Assembly (NCBI GenBank): GCA_036172665.1 | Contig: JAYKNF010000020.1 | Location: 372,001-436,000 of the forward strand | DNA: 64,000 nt | Reading direction: 5' to 3' | Origin: Prosopocoilus inquinatus | Taxonomy: Eukaryota > Arthropoda > Insecta > Coleoptera > Lucanidae | Notes under the pieces: generated by a model | The model's input: the letters and a program-made list of their open reading frames with translations, nothing else | What the model was told of the DNA's origin: nothing | Database searches by the model: none | Position numbers and translations under genes: made by a program | Shown here: positions 23,245 through 36,803 of the stretch, one piece after another | Position numbering within the stretch: position 1 is the stretch's first letter | Layout of the letters: every line of letters starts with the position of its first letter

Positions 23245-26200
23245 CAAATAACATAGTAGCTAAGTAAGGATCGATTAGATACATCACAGGAACAACGCTA
23301 ATACGTGTTTTTTCGTTCTAAACTATTTCCAGCTACTGCTGCGTCCAAAAACTTTGTATCTCACATCAGAGTTACTGGAGTCCATCCAAACGTCAAATAA
23401 CATGATAGATGAGTAAGGATCGATTAGATACATCCCAGGAACAACGCTAATACGTGTTGTTTCGTTTAAAACTATTTCCAGCTTCTGCTGCGTCCGAAAA
23501 CTTCGTATCTCACATCAGAGTTACTGGAGTGCATCGAAACGTCAAATAACATGATAGATAAGTAAGGATCGATTAGATACAGCACAGGAACAACGCTAAT
23601 ACGTGTTGTTTCGTTTAAAACTATTTCCAGCTCCTGCTGCGTCCAAAAACTTTGTATCTCATATCAGACTTACTGGAGTCCATCCAAACGTCAAATAACA
23701 TGATAGATAAGTAAGGATCGATTAGATACAGCACAGGAACAACGCTAATACGTGTTGTTTCGTTTAAAACTATTTCCAGCTCCTGCTGCGTCCAAAAACT
23801 TTGTATCTCACATCAGACTTACTGGAGTCCATCCAAACGTCAAATAACATGATAGATGAGTAAGGATCGATTAGATACATCACAGGAACAACGCTAATGC
23901 GTGTTGTTTCGTTTAAAACTATTTCCAGCTTCTGCTGCGTCCGAAAATTTCGTTTCTCACATTAGAGTTACTGGAGTCCATCGAAACGTCAAATAACATG
24001 ATAGATGAGTAAGTATCGATTAGATACATCACAGGAACAACGCTAATGCGTGTTGTTTCGTTTAAAACTATTTCCAGCTCCTGCTGCGTCCAAAAACTTT
24101 GTATCTCACATCAGACTTACTGGAGTCCATCCAAACGTCAAATAACATGATAGATGAGTAAGGATCGATTAGATACATCACAGGAACAACGCTAATGCGT
24201 GTTGTTTCGTTTAAAACTATTTCCAGCTTCTGCTGCGTCCGAAAATTTCGTTTCTCACATTAGAGTTACTGGAGTCCATCGAAACGTCAAATAACATGAT
24301 AGATGAGTAAGTATCGATTAGATACATCACAGGAACAACGCTAATGCGTGTTGTTTCATTTAAAACTATTTCCAGCTTCTGCTGCGTCCGATAATTTCGT
24401 ATCTCACATCAGAGTTACTGGAGTCCATCCAAACGTCAAATAACATGATAGATGAGTAAGGATCGATTAGATACATCACAGGAACAACGCTAATGCGTGT
24501 TGTTTCGTTTAAAACTATTTCCAGCTTCTGCTGCGTCCGAAAATTTCGTTTCTCACATTAGAGTTACTGGAGTCCATCGAAACGTCAAATAACATGATAG
24601 ATGAGTAAGTATCGATTAGATACATCACAGGAACAACGCTAATGCGTGTTGTTTCGTTTAAAACTATTTCCAGCTTCAGCTGCGTCCGAGAACTTCGTAT
24701 CTCACTTCAGAGTTACTGGAGCCCATCCAAACGTCAAATAACATGATAGGTGAGTAAGGATCGATTAGATACATCACAGGAACAACGCTAATGCGTGTTG
24801 TTTCATTTAAAACTATTTCCAGCTTCTGTTGCGTCCGATAATTTCGTATCTCACATCAGAGTTACTGGAGTCCATCCAAACGTCAAATAACATGATAGAT
24901 GAGTAAGGATCGATTAGATACATCACAGGAACAACGCTAATGCGTGTTGTTTCGTTTAAAACTATTTCCAGCTTCAGCTGCGTCCGAGAACTTCGTATCT
25001 CACTTCAGAGTTACTGGAGCCCATCCAAACGTCAAATAACATGATAGATGAGTAAGGATCGATTAGATACATCACAGGAACAACGCTAATACGTGTTGTT
25101 TCGTTTAAAACAATTTCCAGCTTCAGCTGCGTCCGAGAACTTCGTATCTCACATCAAAGTTACTGGAGTCCATCGAAACGCCAAATAACATGTTAGATGA
25201 GTAAGGATCGATTAGATACATCACAGGAACAACGCTAATGCGTGTTGTTTCGTTTAAAACTATTTCCAGCTTCTGCTGCGTCCGAAAACGTCGTATCTCA
25301 CATCAGAGCTACTGGAGTCCATCGAAACGCCAAATAAGATGATAGATGAGTAAGGATCGATTAGATACAGCACAGGAACAACGCTAATACGTGTTGTTTC
25401 GTTTAAAACTATTTCTAGCTCCTGCTGCGTCCAAAAACTTTGTATCTCACATCAGACTTACTGGAGTCCATCCAAACGTCAAATAACATGATAGATGAGT
25501 AAGGATCGATTAGATACATCACAGGAACAACGCTAATGCGTGTTGTTTCGTTTAAAACTATTTCCAGCTTCTGCTGCGTCCGAAAATTTCGTTTCTCATA
25601 TTAGAGTTACTGGAGTCCATCGAAACGCCAAATAACATGATAGATGAGTAAGTATCGATTAGATACATCACAGGAACAACGCTAATGCGTGTTGTTTCGT
25701 TTAAAACTATTTCCAGCTTCAGCTGCGTCCGAGAACTTCGTATCTCACTTCAGAGTTACTGGAGCCCATCCAAACGTCAAATAACATGATAGGTGAGTAA
25801 GGATCGATTAGATACAGCACAGGAACAACGCTAATACGTGTTGTTTCGTTTAAAACTATTTCCAGCTCCTGCTGCGTCCAAAAACTTTGTATCTCACATC
25901 AGACTTACTGGAGTCCATCCAAACGTCAAATAACATGATAGATGAGTAAGGATCGATTAGATACATCACAGGAACAACGCTAATGCGTGTTGTTTCGTTT
26001 AAAACTATTTCCAGCTTCTGCTGCGTCCGAAAATTTCGTTTCTCACATTAGAGTTACTGGAGTCCATCGAAACGTCAAATAACATGATAGATGAGTAAGG
26101 ATCGATTAGATACATCACAGGAACAACGCTAATGCGTGTTGTTTCGTTTAAAACTATTTCCAGCTTCTGCTGCGTCCGAAAATTTCGTTTCTCACATTAG

Positions 26201-26522
26201 AGTTACTGGAGTCCATCGAAACGTCAAATAACATGATAGATGAGTAAGGATCGATTAGATACATCACAGGAACAACGCTAATGCGTGTTGTTTCGTTTAA
26301 AACTATTTCCAGCTTCAGCTGCGTCCGAGAACTTCGTATCTCACTTCAGAGTTACTGGAGCCCATCCAAACGTCAAATAACATGATAGGTGAGTAAGGAT
26401 CGATTAGTTACATCACAGGAACAACGCTAATATGTGTTGTTTCGTTTAAAACTATTTCCAGCTGCTGCTGCGTCCGAAAATTTCGTATCTCACATTAGAG
26501 TTACTGGAGTCCATCGAAACGT
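23245..26522. repeat. HOR block 11: 22-monomer rearranged A1 half
   Basis: The order is A1-B-C-C-N-OC-N-M-N-O-P-G-Q-R-F-N'-O-C'-N-N-G-H. It mixes A1-half and A2-half segments: the middle (M to R) belongs to the A2 half, then R-F switches back as at 12,219. C is doubled at 23,543 and 23,692, a feature also seen at the right window edge (63,642 and 63,791). A private t lies at 24,839 in the P monomer. Confidence 0.88.
23990..24138. repeat. Chimeric monomer (taagtatcg start, C end)
   Basis: The left part has taagtatcg, catcacagg and gcgtg as in E or O. The right part has ccagctcctg, aaaaactttg and gactt as in C. No standard type combines them, so the exchange lies between about monomer positions 60 and 90. 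Confidence 0.75.
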
Positions 26523-28906
26523 CAAATAACATAGTAGCTAAGTAAGGATCGATTAGATACATCACAGGAACAACGCTAATACGTGCTTTTTCGTTCTAAA
26601 CTATTTCCAGCTACTGCTGCGTCCAAAAACTTTGTATCTCACATCAGACTTACTGGAGTCCATCCAAACGTCAAATAACATGTTAGATAAGTAAGGATTG
26701 TTTAGATACATCACAGGAACAACGCTAATGCGTGTTGTTTCGTTTAAAACTATTACCAGCTTCTGCTGCGTCCGAAAATTTCGTATCTCACATCAGAGAT
26801 ACTGGAGTCCATCCAAACGTCAAATAACATGATAGATGAGTAAGGATCGATTAGATACATCACAGGAACAACGCTAATACGTGTTGTTTCGTTTAAAACT
26901 ATTTCTAGCTCCTGCTGCGTCCAAAAACTTCGTATATCACATCAGAGTTACTAGAGTCCATCGAAACGTCAAATAACATGATAGATGAGTAAGGATCGAT
27001 TAGATACATCACAGGCACAACGCTAATGCGTGTTGTTTCATTTAAAACTATTTCCAGCTTCTGCTGCGTCCGATAATTTCGTATCTCACATCAGAGTTAC
27101 TGGAGTCCATCCAAACGTCAAATAACATGATAGATGAGTAAGGATCGATTAGATACATCACAGGAACAACGCTAATACGTGTTGTTTCGTTTAAAGCTAT
27201 TTCTAGCTCCTGCTGCGTCCAAAAACTTCGTATATCACATCAGAGTTACTAGAGTCCATCGAAACGTCAAATAACATGATAGATGAGTAAGGATCGATTA
27301 GATACATCACAGGCACAACGCTAATGCGTGTTGTTTCATTTAAAACTATTTCCAGCTTCTGCTGCGTCCGATAATTTCGTATCTCACATCAGAGTTACTG
27401 GAGTCCATCCAAACGTCAAATAACATGATAGATGAGTAAGGATCGATTAGATACATCACAGGAACAACGCTAATGCGTGTTGTTTCGTTTAAAACTATTT
27501 CCAGCTTCTGCTGCGTCCGAAAACGTCGTATCTCACATCAGAGCTACTGGAGTCCATCGAAACGCCAAATAACATGATAGATGAGTAAGTATCGATTAGA
27601 TACATCACAGGAACAACGCTAATGCGTGTTGTTTCATTTAAAACTATTTCCAGCTTCTGCTGCGTCCGATAATTTCGTATCTCACATCAGAGTTACTGGA
27701 GTCCATCCAAACGTCAAATAACATGATAGATGAGTAAGGATCGATTAGATACATCACAGGAACAACGCTAATGCGTGTTGTTTCGTTTAAAACTATTTCC
27801 AGCTTCTGCTGCGTCCGAAAATTTCGTTTCTCACATTAGAGTTACTGGAGTCCATCGAAACGTCAAATAACATGATAGATGAGTAAGTATCGATTAGATA
27901 CATCACAGGAACAACGCTAATGCGTGTTGTTTCGTTTAAAACTATTTCCAGCTTCAGCTGCGTCCGAGAACTTCGTATCTCACTTCAGAGTTACTGGAGC
28001 CCATCCAAACGTCAAATAACATGATAGGTGAGTAAGGATCGATTAGATACATCACAGGAACAACGCTAATGCGTGTTGTTTCATTTAAAACTATTTCCAG
28101 CTTCTGCTGCGTCCGATAATTTCGTATCTCACATCAGAGTTACTGGAGTCCATCCAAACGTCAAATAACATGATAGATGAGTAAGGATCGATTAGATACA
28201 TCACAGGAACAACGCTAATGCGTGTTGTTTCGTTTAAAACTATTTCCAGCTTCAGCTGCGTCCGAGAACTTCGTATCTCACTTCAGAGTTACTGGAGCCC
28301 ATCCAAACGTCAAATAACATGATAGATGAGTAAGGATCGATTAGATACATCACAGGAACAACGCTAATACGTGTTGTTTCGTTTAAAACAATTTCCAGCT
28401 TCAGCTGCGTCCGAGAACTTCGTATCTCACATCAAAGTTACTGGAGTCCATCGAAACGCCAAATAACATGTTAGATGAGTAAGGATCGATTAGATACATC
28501 ACAGGAACAACGCTAATGCGTGTTGTTTCGTTTAAAACTATTTCCAGCTTCTGCTGCGTCCGAAAACGTCGTATCTCACATCAGAGCTACTGGAGTCCAT
28601 CGAAACGACAAATAACATGATAGATGAGTAAGGATTGATTAGATACAGCACAGGAACAACGCTAATACGTGTTGTTTCGTTTAAAACTATTTCCAGCTCC
28701 TGCTGCGTCCAAAAACGTCGTATCTCTCATCAGAGTTACTGGAGTCCGTCCAAACGTCAAATAACATGATAGATGAGTAAGGATCGATTAGTTACATCAC
28801 AGGAACAACGCTAATATGTGTTGTTTCGTTTAAAACTATTTCCAGCTGCTGCTGCGTCCGAAAATTTCGTATCTCACATTAGAGTTACTGGAGTCCATCG
28901 AAACGT
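26523..28906. repeat. HOR block 12: 16 monomers, same order as block 10
   Basis: The order is A2-I-J-K-J-K-L-M-N-O-P-G-Q-R-S-T, the partner of block 10 at 5,662-bp spacing. A private g lies at 27,196 (ttaaagctat). The two copies are flanked on the left by G-H and on the right by A1-B-C. Confidence 0.9.
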
Positions 28907-31900
28907 CAAATAACATAGTAGCTAAGTAAGGATCGATTAGATACATCACAGGAACAACGCTAATACGTGTTTTTTCGTTCTAAACTATTTCCAGCTACTG
29001 CTGCGTCCAAAAACATTGTATCTCACATCAGAGTTACTGGAGTCCATCCGAACGTCAAATAACATGATAGATGAGTAAGGATCGATTAGATACATCCCAG
29101 GAACAACGCTAATACGTGTTGTTTCGTTTAAAACTATTTCCAGCTTCTGCTGCTTCCGAAAACTTCGTATCTCACATCAGAGTTACTGGAGTGCATCGAA
29201 ACGTCAAATAACATGATAGATAAGTAAGGATCGATTAGATACAGCACAGGAACAACGCTAATACGTGTTGTTTCGTTTAAAACTATTTCCAGCTCCTGCT
29301 GCGTCCAAAAACTTTGTATCTCACATCAGAGTTACTGGAGTCCATCCAAACGTCAAATAACATGATAGATGAGTAAGGATCGATTAGATACATCCCAGGA
29401 ACAACGCTAATACGTGTTGTTTCGTTTAAAACTATTTCCAGCTTCTGCTGCGTCCGAAAATTTCGTTTCTCACATTAGAGTTACTGGAGTCCATCGAAAC
29501 GTCAAATAACATGATAGATGAGTAAGTATCGATTAGATACATCACAGGAACAACGCTAATGCGTGTTGTTTCGTTTAAAACTATTTCCAGCTTCTGCTGC
29601 GTCCGAAAACGTCGTATCTCACATCAGAGCTACTGGAGTCCATCGAAACGCCAAATAAGATGATAGATGAGTAAGGATCGATTAGATACAGCACAGGAAC
29701 AACGCTAATACGTGTTGTTTCGTTTAAAACTATTTCTAGCTCCTGCTGCGTCCAAAAACTTTGTATCTCACATCAGACTTACTGGAGTCCATCCAAACGT
29801 CAAATAACATGATAGATGAGTAAGGATCGATTAGATACATCACAGGAACAACGCTAATGCGTGTTGTTTCGTTTAAAACTATTTCCAGCTTCTGCTGCGT
29901 CCGAAAATTTCGTTTCTCATATTAGAGTTACTGGAGTCCATCGAAACGCCAAATAACATGATAGATGAGTAAGTATCGATTAGATACATCACAGGAACAA
30001 CGCTAATGCGTGTTGTTTCGTTTAAAACTATTTCCAGCTTCAGCTGCGTCCGAGAACTTCGTATCTCACATCAGAGTTACTGGAGTGCATCGAAACGTCA
30101 AATAACATGATAGATAAGTAAGGATCGATTAGATACAGCACAGGAACAACGCTAATACGTGTTGTTTCGTTTAAAACTATTTCCAGCTCCTGCTGCGTCC
30201 AAAAACTTTGTATCTCACATCAGAGTTACTGGAGTCCATCCAAACGTCAAATAACATGATAGATGAGTAAGGATCGATTAGATACATCCCAGGAACAACG
30301 CTAATGCGTGTTGTTTCGTTTAAAACTATTTCCAGCTTCTGCTGCGTCCGAAAATTTCGTTTCTCACATTAGAGTTACTGGAGTCCATCGAAACGTCAAA
30401 TAACATGATAGATGAGTAAGGATCGATTAGATACATCACAGGAACAACGCTAATGCGTGTTGTTTCATTTAAAACTATTTCCAGCTTCTGCTGCGTCCGA
30501 TAATTTCGTATCTCACATCAGAGTTACTGGAGTCCATCCAAACGTCAAATAACATGATAGATGAGTAAGGATCGATTAGATACATCACAGGAACAACGCT
30601 AATGCGTGTTGTTTCGTTTAAAACTATTTCCAGCTTCTGCTGCGTCCGAAAATTTCGTTTCTCACATTAGAGTTACTGGAGTCCATCGAAACGTCAAATA
30701 ACATGATAGATGAGTAAGTATCGATTAGATACATCACAGGAACAACGCTAATGCGTGTTGTTTCGTTTAAAACTATTTCCAGCTTCAGCTGCGTCCGAGA
30801 ACTTCGTATCTCACTTCAGAGTTACTGGAGCCCATCCAAACGTCAAATAACATGATAGGTGAGTAAGGATCGATTAGATACATCACAGGAACAACGCTAA
30901 TGCGTGTTGTTTCATTTAAAACTATTTCCAGCTTCTGCTGCGTCCGATAATTTCGTATCTCACATCAGAGATACTGGAGTCCATCCAAACGTCAAATAAC
31001 ATGATAGATGAGTAAGGATCGATTAGATACATCACAGGAACAACGCTAATACGTGTTGTTTCGTTTAAAACTATTTCTAGCTCCTGCTGCGTCCAAAAAC
31101 TTCGTATATCACATCAGAGTTACTAGAGTCCATCGAAACGTCAAATAACATGATAGATGAGTAAGGATCGATTAGATACATCACAGGCACAACGCTAATG
31201 CGTGTTGTTTCATTTAAAACTATTTCCAGCTTCTGCTGCGTCCGATAATTTCGTATCTCACATCAGAGTTACTGGAGTCCATCCAAACGTCAAATAACAT
31301 GATAGATGAGTAAGGATCGATTAGATACATCACAGGAACAACGCTAATACGTGTTGTTTCGTTTAAAACTATTTCTAGCTCCTGCTGCGTCCAAAAACTT
31401 CGTATATCACATCAGAGTTACTAGAGTCCATCGAAACGTCAAATAACATGATAGATGAGTAAGGATCGATTAGATACATCACAGGCACAACGCTAATGCG
31501 TGTTGTTTCATTTAAAACTATTTCCAGCTTCTGCTGCGTCCGATAATTTCGTATCTCACATCAGAGTTACTGGAGTCCATCCAAACGTCAAATAACATGA
31601 TAGATGAGTAAGGATCGATTAGATACATCACAGGAACAACGCTAATGCGTGTTGTTTCGTTTAAAACTATTTCCAGCTTCTGCTGCGTCCGAAAACGTCG
31701 TATCTCACATCAGAGCTACTGGAGTCCATCGAAACGCCAAATAAGATGATAGATGAGTAAGGATCGATTAGATACAGCACAGGAACAACGCTAATACGTG
31801 TTGTTTCGTTTAAAACTATTTCTAGCTCCTGCTGCGTCCAAAAACTTCGTATATCACATCAGAGTTACTAGAGTCCATCGAAACGTCAAATAACATGATA

Positions 31901-33823
31901 GATGAGTAAGGATCGATTAGATACATCACAGGCACAACGCTAATGCGTGTTGTTTCATTTAAAACTATTTCCAGCTTCTGCTGCGTCCGATAATTTCGTA
32001 TCTCACATCAGAGTTACTGGAGTCCATCCAAACGTCAAATAACATGATAGATGAGTAAGGATCGATTAGATACATCACAGGAACAACGCTAATACGTGTT
32101 GTTTCGTTTAAAACTATTTCTAGCTCCTGCTGCGTCCAAAAACTTCGTATATCACATCAGAGTTACTAGAGTCCATCGAAACGTCAAATAACATGATTGA
32201 TGAGTAAGGATCGATTAGATACATCACAGGCACAACGCTAATGCGTGTTGTTTCATTTAAAACTATTTCCAGCTTCTGCTGCGTCCGATAATTTCGTATC
32301 TCACATCAGAGTTACTGGAGTCCATCCAAACGTCAAATAACATGATAGATGAGTAAGGATCGATTAGATACATCACAGGAACAACGCTAATGCGTGTTGT
32401 TTCGTTTAAAACTATTTCCAGCTTCTGCTGCGTCCGAAAACGTCGTATCTCACATCAGAGCTACTGGAGTCCATCGAAACGCCAAATAACATGATAGATG
32501 AGTAAGTGTCGATTAGATACATCACAGGAACAACGCTAATGCGTGTTGTTTCATTTAAAACTATTTCCAGCTTCTGCTGCGTCCGATAATTTCGTATCTC
32601 ACATCAGAGTTACTGGAGTCCATCCAAACGTCAAATAACATGATAGATGAGTAAGGATCGATTAGATACATCACAGGAACAACGCTAATGCGTGTTGTTT
32701 CGTTTAAAACTATTTCCAGCTTCTGCTGCGTCCGAAAATTTCGTTTCTCACATTAGAGTTACTGGAGTCCATCGAAACGTCAAATAACATGATAGATGAG
32801 TAAGTATCGATTAGATACATCACAGGAACAACGCTAATGCGTGTTGTTTCGTTTAAAACTATTTCCAGCTTCAGCTGCGTCCGAGAACTTCGTATCTCAC
32901 TTCAGAGTTACTGGAGCCCATCCAAACGTCAAATAACATGATAGGTGAGTAAGGATCGATTAGATACATCACAGGAACAACGCTAATGCGTGTTGTTTCA
33001 TTTAAAACTATTTCCAGCTTCTGCTGCGTCCGATAATTTCGTATCTCACATCAGAGTTACTGGAGTCCATCCAAACGTCAAATAACATGATAGATGAGTA
33101 AGGATCGATTAGATACATCACAGGAACAACGCTAATGCGTGTTGTTTCGTTTAAAACTATTTCCAGCTTCAGCTGCGTCCGAGAACTTCGTATCTCACTT
33201 CAGAGTTACTGGAGCCCATCCAAACGTCAAATAACATGATAGATGAGTAAGGATCGATTAGATACATCACAGGAACAACGCTAATACGTGTTGTTTCGTT
33301 TAAAACAATTTCCAGCTTCAGCTGCGTCCGAGAACTTCGTATCTCACATCAAAGTTACTGGAGTCCATCGAAACGCCAAATAACATGTTAGATGAGTAAG
33401 GATCGATTAGATACATCACAGGAACAACGCTAATGCGTGTTGTTTCGTTTAAAACTATTTCCAGCTTCTGCTGCGTCCGAAAACGTCGTATCTCACATCA
33501 GAGCTACTGGAGTCCATCGAAACGACAAATAACATGATAGATGAGTAAGGATTGATTAGATACAGCACAGGAACAACGCTAATACGTGTTGTTTCGTTTA
33601 AAACTATTTCCAGCTCCTGCTGCGTCCAAAAACGTCGTATCTCTCATCAGAGTTACTGGAGTCCGTCCAAACGTCAAATAACATGATAGATGAGTAAGGA
33701 TCGATTAGTTACATCACAGGAACAACGCTAATATGTGTTGTTTCGTTTAAAACTATTTCCAGCTGCTGCTGCGTCCGAAAATTTCGTATCTCACATTAGA
33801 GTTACTGGAGTCCATCGAAACGT
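28907..33823. repeat. HOR block 13: 33 monomers, A1 half fused into an A2-half tail
   Basis: The order is A1-B-C-D-E-F-N'-OB-C-DN-P'-N-O-PI-J-K-J-K-L-Fj-K-J-K-L-M-N-O-P-G-Q-R-S-T. There is no H-A2 pair, so the block passes from A1-half types to the J-K section through chimeras at 29,950-30,992. Private bases are 29,015, 29,154, 32,198 (acatgattg) and 32,508 (taagtgtcg). Confidence 0.88.
29950..30992. repeat. Cluster of chimeric monomers O/B, D/N, P-like and P/I
   Basis: Four of seven monomers are mixtures. At 29,950 an O start has a B end (gtgcatcg). At 30,248 catcccagg (D) is combined with gcgtg (N). At 30,397 a P-like body has a gatagatgag start. At 30,844 a P body ends with the gagatac of type I. 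This is the densest group of exchange points in the window, and it replaces the missing H-A2-I junction. Confidence 0.8.
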
Positions 33824-35611
33824 CAAATAACATAGTAGCTAAGTAAGGATCGATTAGATACATCACAGGAACAACGCTAATACGTGTTTTTTCGTTCTAA
33901 ACTATTTCCAGCTACTGCTGCGTCCAAAAACTTTGTATCTCACATCAGAGTTACTGGAGTCCATCCGAACGTCAAATAACATGATAGATGAGTAAGGATC
34001 GATTAGATACATCCCAGGAACAACGCTAATACGTGTTGTTTCGTTTAAAACTATTTCCAGCTTCTGCTGCGTCCGAAAACTTCGTATCTCACATCAGAGT
34101 TACTGGAGTGCATCGAAACGTCAAATAACATGATAGATAAGTAAGGATCGATTAGATACAGCACAGGAACAACGCTAATACGTGTTGTTTCGTTTAAAAC
34201 TATTTCCAGCTCCTGCTGCGTCCAAAAACTTTGTATCTCACATCAGAGTTACTGGAGTCCATCCAAACGTCAAATAACATGATAGATGAGTAAGGATCGA
34301 TTAGATACATCCCAGGAACAACGCTAATACGTGTTGTTTCGTTTAAAACTATTTCCAGCTTCTGCTGCGTCCGAAAATTTCGTTTCTCACATCAGAGTTA
34401 CTGGAGTCCATCCAAACGTCAAATAACATGATAGATGAGTAAGGATCGATTAGATACATCACAGGAACAACGCTAATGCGTGTTGTTTCGTTTAAAACTA
34501 TTTCCAGCTTCTGCTGCGTCCGAAAATTTCGTTTCTCACATTAGAGTTACTGGAGTCCATCGAAACGTCAAATAACATGATAGATGAGTAAGTATCGATT
34601 AGATACATCACAGGAACAACGCTAATGCGTGTTGTTTCGTTTAAAACTATTTCCAGCTTCAGCTGCGTCCGAGAACTTCGTATCTCACTTCAGAGTTACT
34701 GGAGCCCATCCAAACGTCAAATAACATGATAGGTGAGTAAGGATCGATTAGATACATCACAGGAACAACGCTAATGCGTGTTGTTTCATTTAAAACTATT
34801 TCCAGCTTCTGCTGCGTCCGATAATTTCGTATCTCACATCAGAGTTACTGGAGTCCATCCAAACGTCAAATAACATGATAGATGAGTAAGGATCGATTAG
34901 ATACATCACAGGAACAACGCTAATGCGTGTTGTTTCGTTTAAAACTATTTCCAGCTTCAGCTGCGTCCGAGAACTTCGTATCTCACTTCAGAGTTACTGG
35001 AGCCCATCCAAACGTCAAATAACATGATAGATGAGTAAGGATCGATTAGATACATCACAGGAACAACGCTAATACGTGTTGTTTCGTTTAAAACAATTTC
35101 CAGCTTCAGCTGCGTCCGAGAACTTCGTATCTCACATCAAAGTTACTGGAGTCCATCGAAACGCCAAATAACATGTTAGATGAGTAAGGATCGATTAGAT
35201 ACATCACAGGAACAACGCTAATGCGTGTTGTTTCGTTTAAAACTATTTCCAGCTTCTGCTGCGTCCGAAAACGTCGTATCTCACATCAGAGCTACTGGAG
35301 TCCATCGAAACGACAAATAACATGATAGATGAGTAAGGATTGATTAGATACAGCACAGGAACAACGCTAATACGTGTTGTTTCGTTTAAAACTATTTCCA
35401 GCTCCTGCTGCGTCCAAAAACGTCGTATCTCTCATCAGAGTTACTGGAGTCCGTCCAAACGTCAAATAACATGATAGATGAGTAAGGATCGATTAGTTAC
35501 ATCACAGGAACAACGCTAATATGTGTTGTTTCGTTTAAAACTATTTCCAGCTGCTGCTGCGTCCGAAAATTTCGTATCTCACATTAGAGTTACTGGAGTC
35601 CATCGAAACGT
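33824..35611. repeat. HOR block 14: A1-B-C-D*-N-O-P-G-Q-R-S-T (12 monomers)
   Basis: An A1 start joins an A2-half tail through D* at 34,271. D* keeps catcccagg and cgtttctcac of type D but ends with catcagag and ccaaacgt instead of cattagag and cgaaacgt. The exchange lies inside the last 40 bp of that monomer. Confidence 0.88.
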
Positions 35612-36803
35612 CAAATAACATAGTAGCTAAGTAAGGATCGATTAGATACATCACAGGAACAACGCTAATACGTGTTTTTTCGTTCTAAACTATTTCCAGC
35701 TACTGCTGCGTCCAAAAACTTTGTATCTCACATCAGAGTTACTGGAGTCCATCCGAACGTCAAATAACATGATAGATGAGTAAGGATCGATTAGATACAT
35801 CCCAGGAACAACGCTAATACGTGTTGTTTCGTTTAAAACTATTTCCAGCTTCTGCTGCGTCCGAAAACTTCGTATCTCACATCAGAGTTACTGGAGTGCA
35901 TCGAAACGTCAAATAACATGATAGATAAGTAAGGATCGATTAGATACAGCACAGGAACAACGCTAATACGTGTTGTTTCGTTTAAAACTATTTCCAGCTC
36001 CTGCTGCGTCCAAAAACTTTGTATCTCACATCAGAGTTACTGGAGTCCATCCAAACGTCAAATAACATGATAGATGAGTAAGGATCGATTAGATACATCC
36101 CAGGAACAACGCTAATACGTGTTGTTTCGTTTAAAACTATTTCCAGCTTCTGCTGCGTCCGAAAATTTCGTTTCTCACATTAGAGTTACTGGAGTCCATC
36201 GAAACGTCAAATAACATGATAGATGAGTAAGTATCGATTAGATACATCACAGGAACAACGCTAATGCGTGTTGTTTCGTTTAAAACTATTTCCAGCTTCT
36301 GCTGCGTCCGAAAACGTCGTATCTCACATCAGAGCTACTGGAGTCCATCGAAACGCCAAATAAGATGATAGATGAGTAAGGATCGATTAGATACAGCACA
36401 GGAACAACGCTAATACGTGTTGTTTCGTTTAAAACTATTTCTAGCTCCTGCTGCGTCCAAAAACTTTGTATCTCACATCAGACTTACTGGAGTCCATCCA
36501 AACGTCAAATAACATGATAGATGAGTAAGGATCGATTAGATACATCACAGGAACAACGCTAATGCGTGTTGTTTCGTTTAAAACTATTTCCAGCTTCAGC
36601 TGCGTCCGAGAACTTCGTATCTCACTTCAGAGTTACTGGAGCCCATCCAAACGTCAAATAACATGATAGGTGAGTAAGGATCGATTAGTTACATCACAGG
36701 AACAACGCTAATATGTGTTGTTTCGTTTAAAACTATTTCCAGCTGCTGCTGCGTCCGAAAATTTCGTATCTCACATTAGAGTTACTGGAGTCCATCGAAA
36801 CGT
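35612..36803. repeat. HOR block 15: A1-B-C-D-E-F-G-H (8 monomers)
   Basis: This is the second occurrence of the clean 1,192-bp A1 half, with the same order as 1-1,192, including the ccgaacgt ending of A1. Confidence 0.9.
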
